The position numbers and the translations under genes are program-made. This document shows, piece after piece, positions 1 through 8,900 of a stretch of 64,000 nucleotides of DNA. The stretch's first letter is position 1. Every line of letters begins with the position of its first letter. The stretch is from Brumimicrobium aurantiacum (GTDB lineage Bacteria > Bacteroidota > Bacteroidia > Flavobacteriales_D > Crocinitomicaceae), in the NCBI RefSeq assembly GCF_003402975.1, contig NZ_QURB01000007.1, forward strand, positions 62,001 through 126,000. Direction: 5' to 3'. The notes under the pieces are model-generated. The model had not been told where the DNA came from and made no database searches. It saw nothing but the letters and a program-made list of their open reading frames with translations.

Positions 1-1
1 T

Positions 2-73
2 TGGAAAAAAGGTGAAAAACTCATTCGTAAAAGCATTGCACCGCAGCCAGACGTTATTTTTGTTGCTGAATAA
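2..73 (+). CDS. C-terminal end of an unidentified protein (partial)
   Basis: The window opens inside a reading frame that ends with TAA at 71-73. The last 23 residues contain WKKGEKLIRKS and end in PDVIFVAE. The frame looks coding, but the fragment is too short to assign to a family. No terminator-like hairpin follows before the next small gene. Confidence 0.5.
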   Translation, partial: WKKGEKLIRKSIAPQPDVIFVAE

Positions 74-187
74 ATTGAAGATTTGAAAGTAGTTGAAAAA
101 CATTTTCAAAAAATTTGAAACATGTAGAGATTTCATCAATTGGTTTTGAATAAGAATTATTATTTTTACAGCTAAAACAAATATATT

Positions 188-289
188 ATGTCTAAGAGAA
201 ATTATTTTGACGATTCAACAGTAGCATTAGGAACACTTTATACAGTATTTTTGATAGGTGTTATTATGACGATTGTCTTTTTTGGATAG
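188..289 (+). CDS. Small single-pass membrane protein, 33 aa (hypothetical)
   Basis: An ATG-started frame of 33 codons. The N-terminus is polar and charged (MSKRNYFDDSTVALG) and is followed by one hydrophobic stretch (LYTVFLIGVIMTIVFFG) that would make a single transmembrane helix. The size and layout resemble tiny accessory subunits of respiratory complexes, but no family motif is visible. It lies 60 bases upstream of the DUF4290 gene on the same strand. It could be a chance frame; the clean hydrophobic profile is the only support. Confidence 0.4.
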   Translation: MSKRNYFDDSTVALGTLYTVFLIGVIMTIVFFG

Positions 290-349
290 TCACCATATAA
301 TTAATGGTTAATCCATCACAAAAACAAACTTATTTTGGAAGAATATTCA

Positions 350-973
350 ATGAACGCCCTTTCGTACAATACCGAACGGGCGCAATTACACATCCCTGAA
401 TACGGAAGGAATGTTCAAAACATGATCAATTATGCAAAGCAGATTGAGGACCGTGATGAACGCAATTTGGCTGCAAGAGCTATAATTGACGTTATGGGAC
501 AATTGAATCCGCATTTGCGAGACGTGGAAGATTACACGCATAAATTATGGACGCATTTGTACATCATGAGTAATTTTGAAATAGATGTTGACTCTCCATA
601 CGATATTCCAGAACCTGAAACTTTACGTGAACGTCCTCAATCTATGAATTATCCACGTAATACGAGTCGTTATGGTCACTTTGGTCACTATGCTGAGAAA
701 ATGATTAAAGAAGCAGCTACGATTAAGGATGAAGAGGAGAAGACCTATATGACGGAATTGCTAGCCAACTTGTTGAAGAAGAACTATTTGGTATTCCATA
801 CAAAAAATGTCGAAAATAGTGCGATTACTTCTCATTTGAGAGAGCTGTCGAAAGGGGAATTACAACTAGATGATGTGAATCAACTGAAATCAACCAATAC
901 GATTTTAAAATCTGTTGGAGTAGTACCAAAGAAAACATTTAAGAAACACAAATCTAAGAAACGAAGAAAATAA
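350..973 (+). CDS. DUF4290 domain-containing protein
   Basis: A 207-residue soluble protein whose N-terminal part (LSYNTERAQLHIPEYGRNVQ, then DYTHKLWTHLYIMSNF) matches DUF4290, a family that in Bacteroidota commonly precedes murA. The C-terminus is strongly basic (KKTFKKHKSKKRRK). Function is unknown; placement with murA suggests a link to envelope growth, which is inference. An upstream in-frame TTG at 335 sits in a TATTTTGG stretch resembling a -7 promoter box, so the ATG at 350 is preferred. The stop is only 6 bases before murA, so the two are very likely co-transcribed. Confidence 0.85.
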   Translation: MNALSYNTERAQLHIPEYGRNVQNMINYAKQIEDRDERNLAARAIIDVMGQLNPHLRDVEDYTHKLWTHLYIMSNFEIDVDSPYDIPEPETLRERPQSMNYPRNTSRYGHFGHYAEKMIKEAATIKDEEEKTYMTELLANLLKKNYLVFHTKNVENSAITSHLRELSKGELQLDDVNQLKSTNTILKSVGVVPKKTFKKHKSKKRRK

Positions 974-979
974 AAGAAT

Positions 980-2284
980 ATGGCATCATTCGAGATACAC
1001 GGAGGTAAAAAGTTAAAAGGAGAAGTTGTTCCTCAAGGAGCTAAAAACGAGGCATTACAGATTTTGTGTGGTGTATTGTTAACGCCCGAAAAGGTTACAA
1101 TATCCAACCTTCCCGATATAATTGATGTCAATAAATTAATTAGTTTGCTCCAAGCAATGGGAGTGAAGATTGAAAAAGTTGAAAAAGGAACTTATATTTT
1201 CCAAGCAAAAGATTTAGATTTAGATTATCTGAAATCAGAAGATTTTAAAGATCGCGCAAGTGGTTTAAGAGGATCTGTAATGATAATTGGACCTTTGTTG
1301 GCCCGTTTTGGAAAAGCTTTTATGCCGAAACCAGGTGGTGACAAAATTGGACGTAGAAGATTAGATACGCATTTTGATGGTTTAATTAAATTAGGTGCTA
1401 ATTTCAACTTTGATTCAAAAGAACATTTTTATACTGTAGAGGCTTCTAAGTTAGAAGGACTTTACATTCACATGGATGAGGCTTCTGTAACGGGTACAGC
1501 AAACATTGTGATGGCCGCAGCTTTGGCGAAAGGTAAAACAACAATTTATAACGCTGCTTGTGAACCCTATTTACAGCAATTGTGTAAAATGCTGAACAAT
1601 ATGGGAGCAAAAATCACAGGGGTAGGAAGTAACTTATTGCACATCGAAGGTGTAAAAGAACTGAAAGGATGTTATCATCGAGTTTTACCTGATATGATTG
1701 AAATAGGTAGTTTTATTGGTTTGGCAGCGATGACACAATCAGAAATTACAATTAAAGATGTAGGGTTTGAACATTTAGGTATAATTCCAACAATTTTTAA
1801 AAGATTAGGAATTAAGCTTGAACTAAGAGGTGACGATATTTTTGTTCCAGCACAAGAATCTTACGAAATCGATACCTTTATTGATGGATCTATCTTAACT
1901 GTTTCTGATGCACCTTGGCCTGGATTTACACCAGATTTATTGAGTATTATTCTTGTTGTGGCTACACAAGCCAAAGGAAGTGTGCTTGTTCATCAACGTA
2001 TGTTTGAATCACGTTTGTTCTTTGTTGATAAATTGATTGATATGGGAGCGCAAATTATTCTTTGTGATCCACACCGCGCGACAGTAATTGGAATGGATAG
2101 AAAAACCAATCTGCGTGGAATTCAAATGACTTCTCCAGATATACGTGCAGGTGTTTCATTGTTAATTGCCGCTCTTTCTGCTGAAGGGAAAAGTGTTATT
2201 CATAATATTGAACAAATTGATAGAGGTTATCAAGATATAGATATTCGTTTGAATAATCTAGGTGCTGATATTCGTAGAATTTAA
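980..2284 (+). CDS. murA: UDP-N-acetylglucosamine 1-carboxyvinyltransferase (MurA)
   Basis: Catalyses transfer of enolpyruvate from PEP to UDP-GlcNAc, the first committed step of peptidoglycan precursor synthesis in the cytoplasm. At 434 residues it is close to the family length. The N-terminal GAKNEALQIL is the substrate-binding KN motif, and GLRGSVMIIGPLLARFG and PGGDKIGRRRLDTHF surround the active site. The flexible loop carries Asp at residue 121 (codon 1340-1342) where E. coli MurA has the catalytic Cys115. Asp at this position is known from naturally fosfomycin-insensitive MurA (for example in Mycobacterium and Chlamydia). It follows the DUF4290 gene by 6 bases and is followed 23 bases on by a thioredoxin-like gene, so a three-gene operon is likely. 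Confidence 0.96.
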   Translation: MASFEIHGGKKLKGEVVPQGAKNEALQILCGVLLTPEKVTISNLPDIIDVNKLISLLQAMGVKIEKVEKGTYIFQAKDLDLDYLKSEDFKDRASGLRGSVMIIGPLLARFGKAFMPKPGGDKIGRRRLDTHFDGLIKLGANFNFDSKEHFYTVEASKLEGLYIHMDEASVTGTANIVMAAALAKGKTTIYNAACEPYLQQLCKMLNNMGAKITGVGSNLLHIEGVKELKGCYHRVLPDMIEIGSFIGLAAMTQSEITIKDVGFEHLGIIPTIFKRLGIKLELRGDDIFVPAQESYEIDTFIDGSILTVSDAPWPGFTPDLLSIILVVATQAKGSVLVHQRMFESRLFFVDKLIDMGAQIILCDPHRATVIGMDRKTNLRGIQMTSPDIRAGVSLLIAALSAEGKSVIHNIEQIDRGYQDIDIRLNNLGADIRRI

Positions 2285-2307
2285 TAGAAAACAAAATAAT
2301 CATCCAC

Positions 2308-2802
2308 ATGAAAACCTTTGCTTTACTCTTTTTAGGCTTTTTACCATTTGCAATTTTCGCCCAACCTAAAGATGGAATGCGTGCCATCGGATTTACTTTG
2401 TTGAATCCCGATGAAGAAATGGTTTCTTTATCAGATTATGAAGGTAAAGTTGTTTTGATTGATTTTTGGGCTTCTTGGTGTAAGCCTTGTAGAAAAGAAA
2501 ACCCGAATATTGTTGAAGCATACGAAAAGTATAGGAAATCTAATTTTATCAATGGTAAAGGCTTTGTAATTTTAAGTGTTTCTTTAGATAGAGATAAAGA
2601 AGCTTGGGTCAAAGCAATCGAGAAAGATAATTTGAAATGGGATGGTCATGTTTGGGATAAATCTAAAGATGTTACTAGAAAGTATAATGTCCGCTCAATT
2701 CCTCATTCTTTTCTTATCGATGGAAACGGTAAAATCGTAGCCCAAGGTGATGATTTACGTGGTATCGGTTTACATGTTGAAATAGAAAAACTGATTAAGT
2801 AG
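2308..2802 (+). CDS. Exported TlpA/ResA-like thioredoxin-fold protein
   Basis: A 164-residue protein with an N-terminal signal peptide (FALLFLGFLPFAIFAQ) and a thioredoxin fold. The redox motif is WASWCKPCRKENP, a CxxC typical of TlpA/ResA thiol-disulfide oxidoreductases that act in the periplasm, and the later RSIPHSFLIDGNGKIV supplies the cis-Pro strand. The likely role is reduction or maturation of envelope cysteines; the partner is not evident. It starts 23 bases after the murA stop and probably shares that transcript. Confidence 0.88.
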   Translation: MKTFALLFLGFLPFAIFAQPKDGMRAIGFTLLNPDEEMVSLSDYEGKVVLIDFWASWCKPCRKENPNIVEAYEKYRKSNFINGKGFVILSVSLDRDKEAWVKAIEKDNLKWDGHVWDKSKDVTRKYNVRSIPHSFLIDGNGKIVAQGDDLRGIGLHVEIEKLIK

Positions 2803-2904
2803 TATTACTTAATTTTCTTATCAAGAATCATCTTGATATCTCTAAATAAGATTTTTCTAAATAAATTACTAATCCTCTGATTTCTTATCCTGACTTTTCT
2901 CTTT

Positions 2905-3756
2905 TTATTTATTCGTTTGATTATTGATAATAGAGAGTATCAAATATGTGAGGATAATAACGGGAATTGACCAAACCCATAGAGTTATAATTAAGATTAG
3001 TGCAATTCCAAGAAATATAAATCTGATTTCGTTTCCTTTCCATTTGAAGCTTTTAAACTTTAAAGCAAATAAAGGAAGTTCTGAAACCAATAAGACAGAA
3101 AATACAATAACCAATGTCAATAATACTTGATCTTTAATAAGTGTCATTGAAAAAGCTGTTTCCCAATTATCCTTGCCAAATCCACTCCATAAGAATAATG
3201 CAAAAGAAGCAAAGAATAGACTGTTTGCTGGAGTGGGAAGTCCGATAAATCCTGTGGCTTGTCTTTCGTCTAAATTAAATTTTGCTAATCTGAACATACT
3301 CATAAATGGTATGAATAAAGCAAAAAAGGGCATTACTTTATACCATCCATAAAAATGAGTAGGGAGAAGTGGTGAATTATTTCCAACTAAATCATTAAAG
3401 AAAACGGAAATCCATAGTTGAACACTGAAGCCCATTGTGCCTTCCAACCAAAGTTCATTAAGATTTCCTCCGTTGGCAAGAATAATGTCCCAAGCCCCAG
3501 AAAGGATAAGCAATACGAAAACGATTAATCCTGGAGCAACTCCAAATGTAACCAAATCAGCCAAAGAATCTAGTTGTTTACCTAATTCACTCGGTTGTTT
3601 TAATAATCGAGCAACGAAGCCGTCTAAGAAATCACATAAAGCACCAGCAATTATTGCTAGTACTGCAAGGTCCAATCTTCCTGAAAATGTAAAAATGATA
3701 CTGGAAACACCAAATATAAGATTGAAACCAGTGATGATATTTGCTATTGTAAACAT
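2905..3756 (-). CDS. pssA: CDP-diacylglycerol-serine O-phosphatidyltransferase (PssA type)
   Basis: A polytopic inner-membrane enzyme of 283 residues. The CDP-alcohol phosphatidyltransferase signature D-x2-DG-x2-AR-x8-G-x3-D-x3-D is complete in DFLDGFVARLLK followed by GKQLDSLAD near residue 42. Length, start (MFTIANIITGFN) and hydrophobic profile fit type II PssA, which makes phosphatidylserine from CDP-diacylglycerol and serine for phosphatidylethanolamine synthesis. Transcribed alone on the minus strand, converging on the murA operon. A related activity such as PgsA cannot be fully excluded, but the sequence looks more like PssA. Confidence 0.88.
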   Translation of the reverse strand: MFTIANIITGFNLIFGVSSIIFTFSGRLDLAVLAIIAGALCDFLDGFVARLLKQPSELGKQLDSLADLVTFGVAPGLIVFVLLILSGAWDIILANGGNLNELWLEGTMGFSVQLWISVFFNDLVGNNSPLLPTHFYGWYKVMPFFALFIPFMSMFRLAKFNLDERQATGFIGLPTPANSLFFASFALFLWSGFGKDNWETAFSMTLIKDQVLLTLVIVFSVLLVSELPLFALKFKSFKWKGNEIRFIFLGIALILIITLWVWSIPVIILTYLILSIINNQTNK

Positions 3757-3829
3757 GACAACAAAGAAACAAATAAAGTTTTAATGATATCTGACTTTCG
3801 CAGAAATAAAATGTTTTTGACTAAATAGA

Positions 3830-3860
3830 AAAGCCTAAAGAGAAGCTCTCTTTAGGCTTT
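3830..3860 (-). terminator. Rho-independent terminator-like hairpin
   Basis: A perfect 14-bp stem (AAAGCCTAAAGAGA paired with TCTCTTTAGGCTTT) around a 3-nt loop, 28 bases past the stop of the minus-strand outer-membrane protein gene. The flanks are AT-rich on both sides, so it may work in both directions. Confidence 0.7.
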
Positions 3861-3888
3861 AGTTTTTATTATAAACACTTAACCAGGA

Positions 3889-4569
3889 TTAAAGGAAACG
3901 TGCATTTATTCCAAATGATAAAGCAGGTCCGCCTATTCCAGTTTCGAAACTAAACCCAAAAATATCATTTAAGTAATAACGAGTTCCGAAGCAAAAACGT
4001 CCTGCATAAGGAAACGGTGTTTCCATGATTGGAAAATCACCATAATAGTCATTATAGTAATCATCTGTTTTTTCTCCATCTACTCTTACTTCTTTATCGA
4101 TGTAGTTTATTCCAATTCCACCTGAAATGTATAAATCCCAACTAGGATCATTAACATTAAAATGAATGTAAACTTTAGGAATAAAACGGAATTTATTTTC
4201 GGTAACCACAGTCTCACTGTTCTGCATTACTGATGTACCTGTTTCAGGGTCATAATAGTAGTCAGACTGTATTGTTCTTTCAAACGGACTGTAAATAGCA
4301 TCAAAACCAATACCTATTGTTCTTGAAACCCTAATTTCTCCAGAAAGTCCATAATGAAACGATCCTCTGGTTTCTTGATTGTTATAATTATTAGCATCAT
4401 AGGACCATTTTTTCATGTTTGGACCACCAATAGATGCTTGCAACAATATTTTTCCGGTTATTAATTCCGAAGAGTTCTCTGTGCCTTCATCTTCTTGTGC
4501 ATTTGCTTTTATAGGTGCTGTCAAAAGCAAAAGAGCAACAATTATTGAAAAAGTATTAATTAGTTTCAT
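3889..4569 (-). CDS. Outer-membrane beta-barrel-like protein
   Basis: A 226-residue exported protein with a clear signal peptide (FSIIVALLLLTAPIKANA, cleaved before QEDEG). The mature part alternates polar and aromatic residues in strands such as FRFIPKVYIHFNV, WDLYISGGIGINYI and FGFSFETGIGGPALSF, as expected for a small OmpW/OmpX-sized barrel. No precise family is recognised. It stands alone with its own terminator and about 250 bases of non-coding sequence upstream. Confidence 0.65.
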   Translation of the reverse strand: MKLINTFSIIVALLLLTAPIKANAQEDEGTENSSELITGKILLQASIGGPNMKKWSYDANNYNNQETRGSFHYGLSGEIRVSRTIGIGFDAIYSPFERTIQSDYYYDPETGTSVMQNSETVVTENKFRFIPKVYIHFNVNDPSWDLYISGGIGINYIDKEVRVDGEKTDDYYNDYYGDFPIMETPFPYAGRFCFGTRYYLNDIFGFSFETGIGGPALSFGINARFL

Positions 4570-4819
4570 TTATTATAACTTTAATTTAAGTACGAATCTA
4601 TGTGTTTTTTTTTAGTTTATAAAATCTATTAAAAAATAAATGAGAAAATTAATCCATCTAAGTTTATAACTCTCAGTTAAATAAATTGAGTGATTTTAAA
4701 TTTTATATGTCATTTCATGCGTTTAAAATTAAAAACTAAGGGAGTGAATACGTGATTTTGTTAATAAAAGTTATTAAGTTACACAATATTTTATGCAATT
4801 TTGCGCTATTGAATTGACT

Positions 4820-5905
4820 ATGAAAAATACTTTTTGGCTTTTATTGATTTTTGTGGCATTCCAATTTTCCATTTTTGGACAAGAAGAAACAGTTGCACCT
4901 AAATATTCAAATGAATTCCTTCAAATTGGTGTAGGTGCCCGATCATTAGGAATGGGGAACGCACTTGTGGCAGGAGTTGACGATGTAACTTCGGTTTATT
5001 GGAACCCCGCTGGGTTGACAAAAGTTAAGACCAAATTTGATGTTGGATTAATGCACTCAGAGTATTTTGCTGGAATTGCAAAGTATGATTATGTTGGATT
5101 AGCACATAAAATTGATGATAAAAGTGCAGTTGGTTTTGCAGCTATTCGTTTTGGAGTTGATGATATTCCAAATACCACTCAATTGATTAATAACGAAGGT
5201 AATATAGATTATGATAGAATAACATTTTTTACCGCGGCAGATTATGGATTTCTGTTTTCATATGGAAGAGAATTAGGTGTTGAGGGATTAAGTGCAGGTG
5301 GAACTATAAAAGTTGTACATCGTAGAGCTGGTGATTTTGCACGTAGTTGGGGTTTTGGAATTGATGCTGGTTTACAATACAACGTCAATGATAAATGGTT
5401 CTTCGGGGCAATGGCAAGAGATGTTACTTCTACATTTAATGCTTGGATATTTAACCTTGATTCAGATATGCAGGAAGTGTTTCTAGAAACAGGGAATGAG
5501 ATTCCAGAGAACGGACTAGAGTTAACTTTACCAAGATTAATATTGGCTGCTAAAAGAACTTTTGATATTGGTTGGCAGAATATATCGATTTCGCCTGAAA
5601 TCAATGCTGCATTTACAACAGATGGTCAACGAAATACTTTAGTCAAATCTGGTGTTTTGAGTATTGATCCAATGATGGGACTTGAAATTGGGTGGAATAA
5701 TATGGTGGCCATTAGGACCGGAGTAAATAACTTTCAGTATGTTAAAGATTTTGATGATACTGAAACATTGGTTTTTCAACCTAATATCGGTTTAGGTGTT
5801 ACCTTTAAAGGAATTACCCTAGATTATGCATTTACAAATATAGGAAATCAATCCGAAGCCTTGTTTTCTCACGTAATTTCTCTTAAATTCGGTTTCGATA
5901 AGTAA
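4820..5905 (+). CDS. porV: Type IX secretion outer-membrane shuttle protein PorV
   Basis: A 361-residue FadL-like barrel protein. After the signal peptide (NTFWLLLIFVAFQFSIFG) it shows the PorV/PorQ family signature FLQIGVGARSLGMGNA, then VYWNPAGL. PorV carries cargo from the secretion pore to the PorU attachment complex on the cell surface. The ATG at 4820 is chosen over one 27 bases upstream because it starts directly at the signal peptide. The adjacent porU-like gene supports the PorV assignment over PorQ. A weak -7-like CAATTTTG lies at 4796-4803. Confidence 0.9.
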   Translation: MKNTFWLLLIFVAFQFSIFGQEETVAPKYSNEFLQIGVGARSLGMGNALVAGVDDVTSVYWNPAGLTKVKTKFDVGLMHSEYFAGIAKYDYVGLAHKIDDKSAVGFAAIRFGVDDIPNTTQLINNEGNIDYDRITFFTAADYGFLFSYGRELGVEGLSAGGTIKVVHRRAGDFARSWGFGIDAGLQYNVNDKWFFGAMARDVTSTFNAWIFNLDSDMQEVFLETGNEIPENGLELTLPRLILAAKRTFDIGWQNISISPEINAAFTTDGQRNTLVKSGVLSIDPMMGLEIGWNNMVAIRTGVNNFQYVKDFDDTETLVFQPNIGLGVTFKGITLDYAFTNIGNQSEALFSHVISLKFGFDK

Positions 5906-5910
5906 TTGAT

Positions 5911-5918
5911 TAACTTTG
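5911..5918 (+). promoter_or_regulatory. Bacteroidota -7 promoter box before the porU-like gene
   Basis: TAACTTTG matches TAnnTTTG exactly, 12 bases before the ATG at 5931 and 5 bases after the porV stop. The TTG inside the box is in frame with the gene but should be promoter, not a start codon. It suggests transcription separate from, or in addition to, read-through from porV. Confidence 0.5.
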
Positions 5919-5930
5919 TTTTATTTTCTA

Positions 5931-8900
5931 ATGCACAAACTTATAGCCTATATTTTTGTTTTTGTAAGTCTCTCTTCCTTATTGGCTCAGCCTTTTGGAA
6001 ATGAATGGATTAATTATAATCAACAATATTATAAGTTTGGAGTAGCTGAAAACGGTGTTTATCGTTTAAACTACCAGGCACTGGTAAATGCAGGTGTTCC
6101 TGTTAATACCGTAGCCGCGAATAAATTTCAAATTTTTGGAAAGGAGAAAGAAATCGCCCTGAGTATTCACGATAATGGAGATAACCTTATAAACGTAGGT
6201 GATTACATTGAGTTTTATGCTGAAGGAAATGATGGATGGTTAGATTCTACTTTATATGATAATCCAACAGATATAGGGAATCCTGCTTATTCACTTTATA
6301 GCGATACACTTTATTATTTTTTAACCTGGACAACTGGAAATGCTAAACGTTTTATCGAAGAAACAGATGCTAATTTTTCTGTTTATTCACCGGCAAACTA
6401 TGTTTTAGACAAATCAATTGTAAGCTATGACGCTTTTTATTATGGTGGATATTCAGCTTATTCCTCTTATAGTTCTTTTTATTCCCCAGGTGAAGGATGG
6501 GGTGGACCAAATTACAATGGTGCTTCAAACTATAGTTTGACAATTCCGATAGAAACTTCGGATGTTTACGCTGGGGGAGGTGCTCCAAACGCTTTATTTC
6601 ATGCCAAATCTAATGCTAATTCGAACGCTTCTTATACTGGGTCAGGAAATCATCATTTAAGATGGGAGATAGGAGCTTCTAATGATTTGGTTTATGATGA
6701 GGTTTTTAATGGTTATCGACAAACAGTGGTCAACCAAGAAGTTTCTACTTCAATACTCTCGAATGGAACAACCAATGTATATTTTAAGATTATCGGTGAC
6801 CAAGGGGCGGCAACAGATTATCAATCGGTGAGTTATTTGTCATTGAAATATCCTAGACAAATCACCAGTTCATCCTCATCATTTGAATGGGAAATCGTGA
6901 ATAATGCTACTCAAGCAAAGGTTAGATTAGACATTAGTGCAAACAATATCACTAATCCTGTGGCTTATGTTATGGATAACATAATTTCTAGAAGAGTTCC
7001 CTTAGTAAATAATGGAGGTGTTTGGCAAACTTTAATTCCAAACTCAATTAATGGAGGGAATCAAAAATTAGTGATTACTTCAGAGACGGATATCAAACAA
7101 ATCAATATACTTTCACCTGTTAATTCGAATGGTTTTTTTACGAATTATAGTCAGATTAATCCGGAAGAGGCCTATATAATTTTATACAATAAACAGTTGC
7201 AAGCTTCAGTGAACGAATACGCTTCATATCGTTCTTCAGCAGCTGGAGGGAGTTATAATGTTGTTTTGTGTGAAGTCAATGATGCCTGGATGCAATACGG
7301 TGGAGGAATTCCAAAACACATTCAAGGAAGTAGAAGAGCATTGAATCATATTTACAATTTAGCTACGGTAAAACCTGTTGCATTATTTATTGCGGGAAAA
7401 GGAATTACAGAAGCTAGTGAGCCCAATTCAGGTTCAAGTGGTGTGCCAAGAAAAAATGCCAACTCGAATAACTTAAATTTAGTACCAAGTTATGGTTCTC
7501 CGTCTAGTGATCAATGTATAACCGCTGGTTGGAATAATTCTTCTAGTATAGAACCAATGATTCCGACAGGAAGGATAGCCGCCAAAAATAATGATGAACT
7601 CGATTTATATTTGGAGAAAGTTAAAATATATGAGACTGCACAAAATCAAAATTCGGTTTATAATAAAAGCGAAAAAGAATGGCAAAAACAAATCATTCAT
7701 TTTGGAGGAGGTTCTACAGCTTCAGAGCAAAGTTTATTGCAATCCTACTTGAATTCAATGAAAACAACCATTGAGGGGCCAGATTATGGAGGGAATGTGA
7801 TTTCTTATTTTAAAGAAACTTCAAACCCATTTAATCCCGTTCAAAATACAGAGGTGAATGCTTTATTGGAAAATGGAGTTTCGATGATGACCTTTTTCGG
7901 TCATGCCTCCGCCGATGGATTTGATCAAAATATTGATGACCCAGAAAATTGGAACAACACAGGGAAATATCCTATGGTAATCGGAAATGGATGTTATACG
8001 GGTAATATTTTTACCACTTCGAACAATTCAACTTCGGAACATTTTGTATTTGTAGAGAATTTAGGGGCGATAGGTTTTTTATCTTCTACAAAACTAGGAT
8101 ATGCTTCTTATTTGAACTTGTATTCTAACGAATTATATGCACAAATGAGTCCACAGAATTATGGCGCTAATATAGGAGAACAAGTTAAGTTAACCATTGG
8201 AAATCTTGAAAATAATAATCCAAGTTTTTTAACAGAAGTAACTACAATGCAAATGACCCTGCATGCTGATCCTGCTATAAAGTTGAATTGGCATGCTAAA
8301 CCAGAAATTGATCTTACAATCCAAGATGTTTACTTTACGCCTTCAGTGGTCGATTTATCAACAGACTCCATTGCGATTAATATCGTTTTAACGAACCTTG
8401 GAAGAAGTATTGTCGACACCTTTGGGTTGGATATCACACGTAGTTTTCCTAATTCAAGTGTAGATTCAATCTATAAATTGTCTATTCCAAATCTGGATTA
8501 TAGAGATACGATTGTTTTCAATATGCCTTTGCAAGCGGATATTGGTTCGGGAATTAACCAGTTTAGTGTGTCAGCAGATATTCCTTCATTTATTCCAGAG
8601 CAATATGATGAATCGTCCAATAATGCTGTTGTTATTGATTATTTTGTAAATATCGATGGAATAATGCCCGTTTTACCATATGATTATGCAGTAGTTCCAA
8701 ATGATTCTGTTGTGTTGAAAGCATCGACAATAAATCCTCTTGCTAGTTTTAATAGTTATCGTTTTGAGGTAGATACTACTGATTTATTCAATAGTCCTTT
8801 TAGAAAATATGCTTTAAAACATGGCTTAGGAGGAGTGAAAGAGGTGTTCCCTAATGAATGGAAAAATGTAAATTCAAATGCTAATGATGCCTTAGTTTTA

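Noticed and set aside
1225-1407. Minus-strand frame inside murA
   Set aside because: It is a shadow of the murA coding frame with no independent signals.
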